The position numbers and the translations under genes were made by a program. This document shows positions 35,388 to 47,100 of a stretch of DNA of 64,000 nucleotides, in pieces. This DNA comes from Anisakis pegreffii (lineage: Eukaryota; Nematoda; Chromadorea; Rhabditida; Anisakidae). The stretch lies in assembly GCA_035041965.1 (NCBI GenBank), contig JAPYMA010003046.1:1-64000 (forward strand), given 5' to 3'. The notes under the pieces were generated by a model. It made no database searches. It was not told the DNA's origin and was given only the letters and a program-made list of their open reading frames with translations. Numbering within the stretch: the stretch's first letter is position 1; the number at the start of each line of letters is the position of its first letter.

Positions 35388-37174
35388 ATCAATATTGTCT
35401 AAAGAACTTCAAAAAACAAAATCACAGTTCGACTGAACGATAACCATTTCTTCGAATAATTATAATCAATATGAATGAACACACTTGCAATTGCAACATA
35501 ACTATTTCACATGAACTCGCAACGACATCTATACTGAGAATAAACTGATACATTTGATGACTTCGGGTGATTCAAAATAACCATTCAACGACTGAAACGC
35601 ACCCAGAAAATTACAAATAAGGTCGATAATGTAAGATCTCTATTTATCGATCTCAATCAAATCTGCGAAAATACTTCAAATCCACATATGCATTCAAAAC
35701 CTTGCTCTAACACCGTCAGACTAGATTCAGTAGCATCGTGAATCAGCTGTTACGAGCTCGAACATGAAAATTTTTCAGTTAAGCTAATTATGATCACTCA
35801 ATTTCCTACCTAATACATATAAACTTATTCACAGCACCCAACAACAAGCCAAAACATTTCCCAAATGATCGATCGATAATTTTCAAGAAGAATTCGCCGC
35901 AAACATCTATTGGTACTATCGAAGTTCACTGATACTATCAATGCCGAGCACATGATTGCTTATTTCGCTTCCTTAAAATGCCCACAAACGTTTCGCTTGC
36001 GAGCTCAGTGTCGAGAGTTTCATCACGCCAGCACACTGAATTTCAAAATTAGATCCTCAGGTTACCGAATTCGGATCACATTCACGTGTGAGAAATGCTA
36101 AAACTCATCCGCGATAAAAGATCATCGCGAAACCAGTTCCGAAAGAGATTTGCACCGATTCTAATCGAACGTAATAGACAAAGCGTGGACACGATAACAC
36201 ACACTTGCTTTTCTTTCACAACATTACAAAATGATGCGAAATGTTAAGCATGGCAATGAGAGAGACAGAATGCGCGAAGTGTGCACAAAAGATGTGGTGC
36301 AATCAGGATAGAGAAGAAATGAAATGAATCTGAGTGCATCGCAAAAGAATTCATCATATTTGAGAGATGAATTCAAAGAAAAGCAACAAACAGGCAAGTG
36401 TGTTGTGTGCCTGTCACACAATAAAATCACTGAAGCAGTTGTTTCAGTGCAGACAGACAGTCATACATTCATGAAACCTCGTTTTTCTTATGGCAACCTC
36501 GGCAACGTGCTCGCATGGAACGGTTTCCGTTTTGCCAACTTAATTTTTTCAACATTTTGATTATTGCTTTGCAGTATCAATTATTTACAACGTAAAAATT
36601 CAGATGGTTTAATTGCAATTCAAATCGTTTGTTGGGAAAAGCATTTGAATCTGTCGAAAATTGGAATCAAATAATAAATTGCATAGGATGGCTAGTTTCT
36701 TTGGGTAGTAAACGTGATTTTATTGAAGTTTACAATTCGATTAGTGACGTTATACAGAAATCATGTTGTTATAATTACAGTCGTAATGTTTGTTTCGATC
36801 ATGTTACAGTTACAGTCGTTTCGTATGTTCTCAGCTTATTCATTCATGACGTTTTTGAATAGGCAATTGACAATGATTACACGCGTTTTTATAAATTCGA
36901 CTCGATTTTATTGTTAGTGTAGGGATGGTTTGGGAATTTTGAATGTTCGATTGAATGACTGCCTTGCATTTGATACGTGGAAATGACGATGCGCTGACTA
37001 ATGGAATTTCTAGCAAGAAATAATTCAATAATTGGTTGAATACATGGCACATGGCACTTTATTCGTGGCCATTTGGACATCGACTGGTTGTTTTGTGAAT
37101 CGCTGTGAGCCATCGGCGGAATGATTATTTGATTAGGGTTATGAATATTTGTTGGATGTAAATAAACGACGATT
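35388..37174. other. Divergent intergenic region between UBE2F and the ABCA gene
   Basis: About 1.8 kb between head-to-head genes, so it should hold both promoters. It is AT-rich without obvious core-promoter motifs. ORFs of 60-100 codons occur on both strands (for example 36324-36560) but have no recognisable domains. Confidence 0.45.
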
Positions 37175-37260
37175 CAATTTCAATGAACGATCGTCGTTCA
37201 TTGAAATTGTTCGTGAATCATCGTTTGATGAATCATCGTGCAATGAAATTGTTCGTTAGC
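37175..37260. promoter_or_regulatory. Perfect 16-bp inverted repeat plus direct repeats upstream of ABCA gene
   Basis: Arms caatttcaatgaacga (37175-37190) and tcgttcattgaaattg (37194-37209) are perfect inverse complements separated by tcg. Immediately after come direct repeats: tgaaattgttcgt occurs at about 37202 and 37244, and gaatcatcgt at about 37213 and 37230. The cluster ends about 60 bp before the predicted start codon, so it could be a protein-binding site in the promoter or a structured 5' leader. Function is inferred from position only. Confidence 0.5.
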
Positions 37261-37264
37261 GAAA

Positions 37265-37320
37265 TGCATTTCAGCTGGCAGTCTTGAATTGGCTGTGTCT
37301 TGATTGGGCGATCGTCACTT
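37265..37320 (+). promoter_or_regulatory. Candidate trans-splice acceptor and 5' UTR of ABCA gene
   Basis: The sequence gaaatgcatttcag ends at 37274, 46 nt before the predicted ATG at 37321. This fits a spliced-leader acceptor followed by a short leader. A cis 5' UTR intron is the alternative. Confidence 0.35.
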
Positions 37321-40300
37321 ATGGAGTTCTTCACTCAACTACGATTACTGCTCTGCAAAAATTTGCTCATTCTATGGCGAACCAAATTCAAGACAGTTGC
37401 TGAAATTGTGGTCGGTCTGCTTGTGTCAGTTCCGGTCGTCAGTATTATCGCTGACGTGAGTGATTTTTATTTGATCTCTTTTTTTTCTGAATTGGCCATT
37501 CTTCAACAATCTGTTGTTGATACATTCATACATATGCATTTAAATTGTTCAACTGATAGCAATGATAAGAACTGTTTTCGATACTATCATAAGCGTTATT
37601 CTCATCATTAGATGATTAAATATGACGAATCAAGCATTCTGATAGAAAGAGCCAATGCAAACAATAGCATCATAACATTTTGTTGATCAATTTCGAAAGT
37701 TATATCCTTGATAGGTGAGCCCTCAAAAGTTTGCATTGAGAACTAAATTTGTGATTAATTTAGTTTCATTAATTTTCGAATGACGAATCATTTCAGCATG
37801 CGACAAGTCAGAAAATGCCGGAGCAAGAGTTTGATTCGTTCAGAGTTAGTGGCGATTGGCGGGATTTGAATCGTCGTTTAGGATACTTGAAGACAATCAA
37901 TTCATTCTATTGTGCGAAAAATAAATATATTGGTATCACATTCAGGTAGAAACCGACTTAAAGTTCCATTTCCTCTTTCTTCATTTGTTTATTTTTCATC
38001 TGTTCTTTTGTTTTTCTTGTGTTCATTTCGTAGCCATCGGTTGAGAGGAAATATGTCGAATTAGTTTCTGAAGTAAAATGGCAGATGTTCAGATCGAATC
38101 GCGGCAAAAAAAATTCGCGATGAAATTTTATTTCCTCCACTTAGAATGAAGCAACAAGAAATGTTCTGGTCTGAATGTGATCTGACTTTTGCATTCCGAT
38201 TGAAGCTGTCTTTGTGTAAATTTGGAAAAGGATGGGCAGTTTCATTTTTACTGTACGCATTGAATGTTCAGCTTTTGAAACATCCGATGAAATTGTTCTA
38301 AGTTTCAGACCAAACGTAAGTATTGGTGAGACACAACGGTTTTCGGATGCTCTCCAAACACGATACAATAATTCAGCGAGTGGCGCATTCAATATAACTG
38401 TGAAAATATTCAACTCTGAACAAGACCTCAATCGTGTGCTCATTGATGATCTCAATCGTACAACTGTGTTCATGAAGGATCTCAATCGTACAGTAGAGTG
38501 TGGTTCATATATGGGTAAGTCATTTGAGTTTTGAACTTTCAACAGTCAGCTCGACTCTCATTTTCAGCTGATAATAATGTTGGATTTACACTCAAATACA
38601 TTTAGTTAAGAATATCTCGTTACAAAAACAGAAATTCAACCGTACGATACTCTAACCGTAACTTGAATCGTTTCTGTGCAACACCTTTCTCAATTTTTTT
38701 AAGATCATTTTCGCTTTATCTAATCCAATCATATACTGAATCTATCGTTCTGTAGTGAGTCATGAAGATGCTTAGTTGTTGGTGCATTTGGTGAAATTCA
38801 GTCGTTGAATTGAAAAAATTCAAGTGAAATCAGATTCTGAATTGTTGTTGATTTATTAGTAAGAGAACACGTTGAATTTACTCGTTGAATAGCAATTCAA
38901 ATGATGTATAATAATTGATAGAGTGTTTAAGGATGATGGTACCTAATAAGGAATCAAGTATTTTAGAAATATATGTATTGAAGTATTTGTTGTATTTGAT
39001 TTAAGAGATCAAGCGTTTAGAAATGTACTTCGATGACGTGGTGTTTATGTTTAGGTGGTATTATATTCAAAAGGTTCGATCTGATGAACAAACGTTTGTC
39101 ATATGCGATCCGATTGCATGATGAGATTGGATTGCACAGGAAATGGGACACGGATGACGAGGTTTGGGTTAAAGGCGGTCCTTTTACGATTCTTAGCGAC
39201 TTGAATTTAGTACCGGGACAACCGAATTATTGGTCAACGGGTTTTATTTCACTACAGTTCGCAGTTGATTCGTTATTTCTGCAGGTCAGCTCTAATTTCA
39301 ATTGCTTCTGATAAACATTTTTTGGTTTATTATAAAATTTACATCGTTCTGTGACTAGCTGTAGTTCATAAATTCACTATTTCGTTTATTTCTTCACTGC
39401 TTGTTTACTTGGTTCGTTGATTTCACTTACCGTTAATAAATTTAATGTTCGGTGATTGAATGTCTGAATCGTAAATTCAGGCAGTAAAAGGATGGCAGGC
39501 TGACGATAGTTCAAGCTTTCGTTTATTACTGCGACGGATGCCTGAAGCAGCGTATTTCGAGAAGAGTGTCATGAACTTTTTATTGTATTTGGCATCCTTT
39601 TGGCCACTTATCGCAACATTGAGTATCAACTTCACGGTGGCGATTGTCTCGTCAGAAAAAGAATCTGCGGTCAAGGTTCGAACATTCGTTTCATCGAGGA
39701 CTTTGCTATTATATTTCATTAGTTCAATGATGAATATTTCATCAGTTATATGTGATGTTAACAGTTATCCACAAATAACTGAAAACTTACTGTTCTTTTG
39801 CAGCGATTTATTAAATTAGACGGTAAATGAAATTTAAGAAAAGTCGCTAAAATTAATACTTGCTTAAAAATTGTTCGTAATTGTTTAGAAGTCTCGAAAA
39901 TTATTCATTTATTCAATGATTGATAATCATTTCTCAGTTTTTCGTTTATCTATTAATTTGTTTATCCTTGTCACTTCATTTCAGACCTATTTGACAGTGA
40001 TGGGTTTACGTTCGTCGGTGTTTTATACGTCGCATACGATTATCGCTTTTATCAAAATTTGTATTATTATTTTACCGAGTGCAATTATCCTTCTCCCAGT
40101 ACTTATGGTTAGTTTATGTTCATTCTCTTAGCAATTTCAAATCTTATGTGTTCGAATGAAGTAAGCAAACAGTCGTTCAGCATCATGCACAATTCGAATT
40201 CTCGATGAGGGCAGTTCGAATGTGCGTTTTGTATTTCTCGGAACCATTTTGTCTTCAGTGGTCATTTTGTTTTCGTTTTTTTTGATTGCTTTATAATATG

Positions 40301-41199
40301 AAGAAATTAACTCGTGCTTGTTGTATGTTAACAGTAAGGCGGTTGAAAATTTCAAAAAAATACCGACTGTTGAATGTGTTTTGTGAAATGAACATGTCTC
40401 TGTCAATTTCAGACCGTATCGCCGAGTCTTTTCTTATTCATGACACTGCTTTATTGCGCAGGTGCAACAACTTTTTCCATGTTTATCACATCCGTATTTC
40501 ATACTTCTGCGGGCGCGTTGAAAGGAGTGAACCTCCTTTGGGTGATTAGTTTTGGTTAGTTTCTGATCGATATTTTCACTCGTCGAGCGCTCATTTACAA
40601 CGTTCATTCACTCAGCTCCTAGACTGATCATATCGTTTAGTCATTGATAATTCACCTTCTTTCCAGCATTATCCTCGTTTGTACCATCGCCGAATCACGT
40701 ATTCTTATTGCTTCTGTGCTCACTGCATGTCAACTGTGCCCTGTGGAATGCAATCGTAGCAATTCAAGACTATATGAATAGAGGTGTGTTTTTTTGGTAG
40801 TTGTGTTCATTTTTTTCGATAGTCATTTGTCATTCTTGCAAGAATTTTTGATTTTTTAACGGATTAAAAAAGAATTTATTTAAAAACAGTTATCTAAAGA
40901 ACGACGAATTGTGTGTGCTGCATCTGTTTTTGTGAGCATTTTATACGTTCTTCGATAGAATTTTTGAAATTGGACGATAGAGGTTGGTGTGTATGAGTTC
41001 GGTGGTAGTGTAAATGACTGCTTCAGATATGGAGTTGAATTGGTCGAATTGTTTCGAAGGTTCAACGCAAACGTTTTCGTTGGGATTGGCGTTAACAATG
41101 ATGGTCGTTGACATTTTGTGGATGTGGTTACTGACAATTTACTTGGACCACGTTTATCCACCTAATCAATTGCCTCGAAAACATCCACTTTATTTTTTG
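37321..41199 (+). other. ABCA first transmembrane half
   Basis: It begins with the short cytosolic stretch and TM1 ([12 protein letters not shown], then [18 protein letters not shown]). The extracellular domain follows, with [14 protein letters not shown] and later [15 protein letters not shown] and [15 protein letters not shown], all family hallmarks. Then come the TM bundle ([42 protein letters not shown]) and the segment [28 protein letters not shown] that precedes NBD1. Exons from 39055 onward join in phase. The part 37946-38604 does not: a frame reading [12 protein letters not shown] (from 38034) and one reading [18 protein letters not shown] to [13 protein letters not shown] (about 38232-38604) cannot be joined without stops or a phase break. 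I suspect a missed exon, a sequencing error or a partly duplicated exon. Confidence 0.85.
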
Positions 41200-44100
41200 G
41201 TATGTTTTCGTAGCGTAACTCAATCATTTTCATTATGTTCATATAAATTCCAAAAATTTTTAGGGTTTTGTTTTTCGTTCATCCGCTCAGAGTATTTCTA
41301 CCACTTTCACTTTCTTATTCGTATTCTCTACGGGAATTGATTTTTTGATTTTTATATTTCACACGGAATCATCATTCATTTGGTTTGCTTATTATCAAAA
41401 AATTTTTGTGCACAGTACCATCTGCTGGTTATCAATTTTAAAATGTGCTATCAAAAGAAAACAAATCAACGTTTAGGAATATTTATCAAAAATGTGCAAT
41501 AAATTTGTTAATTTTGCCGTAAACTTTTGCAATGGTAAACAAATTTTGAAGTGCTGAATGGAAATGAAATTTTCTTTCAGCCGTCGTGGATGTTTGATCC
41601 AGAGTCAGAGAATGAGAAAGCGATAGATTGGGACGAAACGGATATGGAAAATGAGAATATTGAGGCTGAAGATGGGAGACTGAATAATGAAGCTGCAGAT
41701 GTGGAAGTAAGACATCTCACGAAAATATACGGATTGAACCGAGCCGTTGATGCGCTCTCGTTCACTGCATATCGCGGAAATGTGTGTTGTTTTCTGGGTT
41801 TCTCTGCAATTTTTTTAGAGACTTTTTCTCGAGATTTATGTGCGCATCGTCATTTTGTATTAATATGTCCATATTATTCGTTTTTTGAAAGATTTTCTAT
41901 CATTTATTTCACGTTTAAGTTGAAAGATTAGTATTGCGTGGATGAGAAATAATTTTTGAAACTGAATAAGAATCGTTTTCTAATTCACAGGTAACAGTAC
42001 TTCTTGGCCATAACGGAGCCGGTAAAAGTACAACATTTTCGATATTGACCGGACTGACAAATCCATCGGCTGGATCAATCCGGATCTGCGGTACTGATCT
42101 GAATCCGACCACGCTGCGACTCTGCCAAAAGAATATCGGATTCTGTCCGCAGTACAACCCGTTATTTAAACTGCTGACCGTACGAGAACATCTGCAGTTG
42201 ATAAGGAAACTGAAGAATAATTCGGACGATTGCGTTGATGAGCTGATTGATGAATTGCAGTTGCATGATAAAGCCGATATCGTGAGTTGTTTCATTTCTT
42301 ACACCGTTTGCGGTCATTCTCATTAGCAGTTTGCGGATGTATAATCATTTTCACGATGTATAATTTGTTGTATTTTCAATAACGAACTGATTTCAAAGAG
42401 TTCAGTGTGCACTCATTAAAGCAAAACTTGTTTTTCATACTGCGCCAGTTGTGGTGTTCATTCGGTATAAAATACTGAAATCACGCTTAGTTTCGATTTT
42501 GATGCCGAATTCCTTCTGAATCATTTATAAAAATTAACGTTTTTCGATAGAAACTTTTTCACAGGATAAATCATTTTCATCGTAAGTTCCTCTGTCTTAG
42601 TTTCAGTTCATATTTAAACATTTCCATTGTTTTGTGTGTAACTCGAATGGGTGAATACGTGTCTAATATGATATGGTTATAGTTATCAGAGAACCTAAGT
42701 GGCGGAATGAAACGTAAATTGTGTGTTGCGATGTCATTAGTTGGTGGTAGTCGGGTGGTTCTGTTGGATGAACCTACAGCCGGAATGGATCCTGGAGCGA
42801 GACATCATGTTGAGGAATTACTCGAAAGATGCAAAACTGAACGGTAGCGCACTATTTTACTCTTAACTTTTGTTTGCGTTTTTGAAATGAGTCTGAATTT
42901 GCTCGTCATTTATCTTTTGTACAAAAACTTAGAAAATATCGATTGTTGAGGTGATCTTAGCATGGATATTCAGTCGTCATATTATGTTGTGTGTTTTGCA
43001 ACAGTCATTTTCTTAATATTTTCAACATCTTCAAGTAAAATGTTGGAACATCGAACACTCGAAACAATTTTTCTGTTTTAATGAGTCAAATCGAGCGGCT
43101 TCCAGGATCGCTACTGTTTTGAAATTAATATGTTGGCTGTTGGGGGAGGGGGAGGGGGGCAAAAGTTGATATACAATTTGAAATCTTTTCATTTTATTAC
43201 ATTTAAGTTGTGTGTTACACTCAAATTTATTTGTTACACTTACATTTATCAGTTCAACGTCGTCACTGCTAGAAGTAACTTTCGTCAAATCATAGATAAG
43301 TTGAAACAAATCGCACCTTACCAAATGATTTTATCGTACCTATTTTTGATCTACCATCATGTGTACAACATTCTGTGAAGTGATCATAAATGATTGCAGA
43401 ACAATTCTACTGACAACGCATTTTATGGATGAAGCAGACGTGTTGGGTGATCGCATTTCAATAATGGCCAAGGGAAGGCTAGCGTGTGCGGGCACTTCGG
43501 ACTTCTTGAAAACACGTTTCGGTACTGGTTATCTGTTGGTAATTGCACTGAATGTACGTTGATTCCACATCTGTTTTGTATCAGATTGATTCGCTGCCAT
43601 TAGTTCCTTCAGCTGAAATCAAAATTATGATAATGTGATGGGATATTGCAGAATTATCCATTAATATTTTCATTAAATCAAGGAGGTGAGCGGACGATAA
43701 ACAGTGAAATTGTTCCATTGATATATCGTGAATAGTTCGTCGAAATTTAATAATATCTAAACTGAGATGTCCATTGAATAGTATGCATACTTTTGATTTA
43801 TAAGTAGTATAATTTTGAGAAGATAGAGGCGTTCAGTAGTGCCGAGTTGTGGTTTGTGAGCAATGTGATTTTGAAAGAAGAAAATTTCAGGATCGTCGAT
43901 CTGTGCCGAATCGTTTGGATAAACTGATGAAAATGATTCGAACGTTCGTCGAAAATGCACAAATCCAGTCGGCGACGGCGCAACAAATAACCGTTCTGTT
44001 GCCTGTTGAATATAAACCGAAGTGAGTGAATATTCAGCATTTTGAAATTTGTCGTTTAGCCACTCACTGATACCATTATGTTGGATTGTTAATTATTGTT

Positions 44101-47100
44101 TCTTTCACGACTATTGCTTGATGCAAGTACGTTTATTGTTTTCATTTTTTCCTTATCAAGACATTCAAAACTTTTGAATATTACCATTCATTTGAGTATG
44201 TGGATACTCCATTGACTCTTCGCTATGCAACCTAGAAATGGTACGTTTTCAATTTAATTCTTTTGAATATGATCATTATTGTAGTGATTACTGTAGTGAA
44301 GAGGCATGATGAATCTTTCAGATTTTCACAGTTATTTGCACAACTGGAAGAAAGTGATGAAGAGTATGGTGTGAGTTCGTTTGGTGTATCGTTGAATACT
44401 TTGGAACAAGTGTTTTTGAAGTAAGAATTGGATAATTTCTTTGATATTTATCATATTCGTTCTTGAGAGAGCTTTGGATTGCGATTATACTTATGAATAA
44501 TCACAGAGTTGGTGAAATGGCTGAGCCGAATACACGAGGCAAAGATACAGTTGATATGGCGAGGAGACAAGCTGCACAGATATGTGATCAGTCAAACAGT
44601 TAGTCACAGTTTGAATTTTTAATTCACACTCTCTCTTCCGGATCGTTATTGAATGCTTTATTTGGAGAGTATTTGTCGATCTCATGTAACAGCTGAGGCT
44701 GTCATCTGTAGAAAAATAATAGAATTGCGTTGATCTAACTTCACTCATTTATCAGTGTTATTCTATTGTTACCGATCGTTTTTGTCATTGTTATCGATAT
44801 CATTTTTATTATCATCCTTAATAACCACTGTTAAACGCCCAAATGTTTGTTTATTTGCAGAGTATAGGAGTGGTGTGTCGATGCTGTTATGGCAACTGTG
44901 TGCACTATTACGAAAACGTCTTGTGTGCACTTTGAGATTATGGTCACGACTGATCCATCAGTTGTTCATACCAGTATTGCTCTTAGCCGTTTTCGCGTAC
45001 TTATTGAATAGACCGCCGAAAAGAGATTATGATAAAGGTTTTCATTGCATCATATTCTGATTTTTATTGCAGACCGATGTCGGTCATTTCAGAATTGAAG
45101 CATTCTCACAGTTACTTGATTTCGAATTCGAGTTCACGAGTCATTGATAGGTATTTGAAAAGCAATTTCGTGAGCCTTTAAATATGGTCTTTTGCAGAAG
45201 TGGTAATGAACGCGGGTCAATTAGCTCCATCCATAATACCTCTGCAGTTTAGAGGTCAGCTACCTGGCTTCTCCAATAATGTAACTCGTATTGTTAATGC
45301 TATACCGGATTATACGATACGCGCAATACCGGCCGAAGATGATATGTCGCGTGTCATTATTGACACTCCGAAGGTAATTGCCTTCAAATTACTCGTTTAT
45401 CTCTTTCATATTTTTATCGGTGTATCTTTTGAATTGTGAATTCAATTTAAGGTTTTACCGCCGTTAGGTGTGGCAATCGTTGCGGAGAATCGAACTGCAA
45501 ACCAAACATCCGTAGAAGCGTTTTTCAACGCGAAAGCACGACGCGGTCCTGTTATCGCGTTGTCATTAGTGAGTAACGCTCGACTAGGCATTGATCCGGG
45601 TAATTCATTCACTCTCTTCAAATTATACACTTTTCTTTTAGCGATGAGAGATTTGTTTTGCAGCAGCTAATTTTCATGTTATCCGACTAGACTTTTAAAG
45701 AAGGGGAATTTGTTTCGTTTCGTTTTGAAGGGAATCGAATCTGTTTCGTGCTGTAATTTCTTAATTAATTGTGTTTTCAAAGTTATATGAACGTAGTCGA
45801 ATGTCATCTTTTGAGCATCATCACCTGCAAGTAATTCTGGCTTAAATCTTCTCACTTTTTGTTTTTTGCACACTTTCGCTCAATGTTGATCGCAAAAAAT
45901 TTTCTCCATATATGATTGGGGAAGTAAAAAATGCTATGATGTTTATAGTGTAATATGAAAAGTGTTATTTCAAATGCTTGCTTTCTTCAAAATTTGAAAA
46001 GAAAATCGTTCGTCGTCATTAAACTATTCAGCAAAAAGTATTTGGGTGATTTAATCGGTCAATGATTAATAGGAAATTGCAGATTCAATAGTTGCGTCGT
46101 TGTATCCATATGAAATTGAGGATTCACCTTTTGCCGGAGGCTTACCAGGTGGCATTCAGTTAGCAGTGGTTTCACCCATGATTTTATTTGTTTTCTCGTT
46201 GCTCACCTGTGCGTTCGTGATGTTGCCGATTGATGAGAGAGTGTCGAATTTCATGCATCAGGTTTCAATTCCGTATTGTTTTTTTTTCCTTGCCATGATC
46301 ATTCAATCGGCCAGTTGAATGGTATTGGAAGGATTTGGTAAAAGTATTCTTGCTTTTATGTGTGACAGATTTCTTATGGAGGAGTTGTTTTTGTTCCATG
46401 TTCGAGATCAGTTCGGTCATTCGAATTTGAAGTCATAATCAGAGAAAATTTTCCGATTCGAAATTCGAATTTCCCTATCGATTCCATCTGATCGTTCGTC
46501 GTCATTGTATATACTGAAGAGATTTGCATCAAATTTCAATTTTTCGTTGTTTTTTGTACGTTTTTTTTAGCATATATAAATATAATTATAGCAATTGCTC
46601 ACACCACTCAGCCCATTCACCTATTGGATATCGATGATTCTGTCGGATTTGTTCATATATTCTCTAGCTTGTTCACTGTTTCTTGTCATATTTTCGGTGT
46701 CTGGTTGGATGCTCGAACATAAAGCCGAGTTCGTTGCATTTTCGTCTTTTTTCTTTTCATTCTTCAGTTTTTTTCATTGATAATGGAAGTGGTAATCATT
46801 TTAAAGCGATATTCATGTGTGAATGTAAATATAAGTGTGTAGGATGCACTTGAAAATCGTTGTGATATTTTGAAATCTTCGTTGCGTATTCATTGAATTT
46901 CAGTGTTGCGTTGTTGTGGTTGTTATATTTCTGGTGTTGGCTGCCATTCATTTACATCGTATCGTTCCTGATCGATCAGGCGCCGAAAGCTTATGCTGCT
47001 CTCATCACGTACAGTGCTGTTGTCCCAATCGTCGCGCTAATTCTTAAATTCATTATGGGTGTATACTTACCAAAAATACAACCTGTTTACCATGTAAATC

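Noticed and set aside
38141..38542. 133-codon minus-strand ORF
   Set aside because: It is antisense to the ABCA extracellular exons and has no independent support.
45093..45150. Possible extra ABCA exon ([16 protein letters not shown])
   Set aside because: Its inclusion puts the following exon in the wrong frame. Skipping it joins 45037 to 45198 in phase and keeps the conserved sequence.
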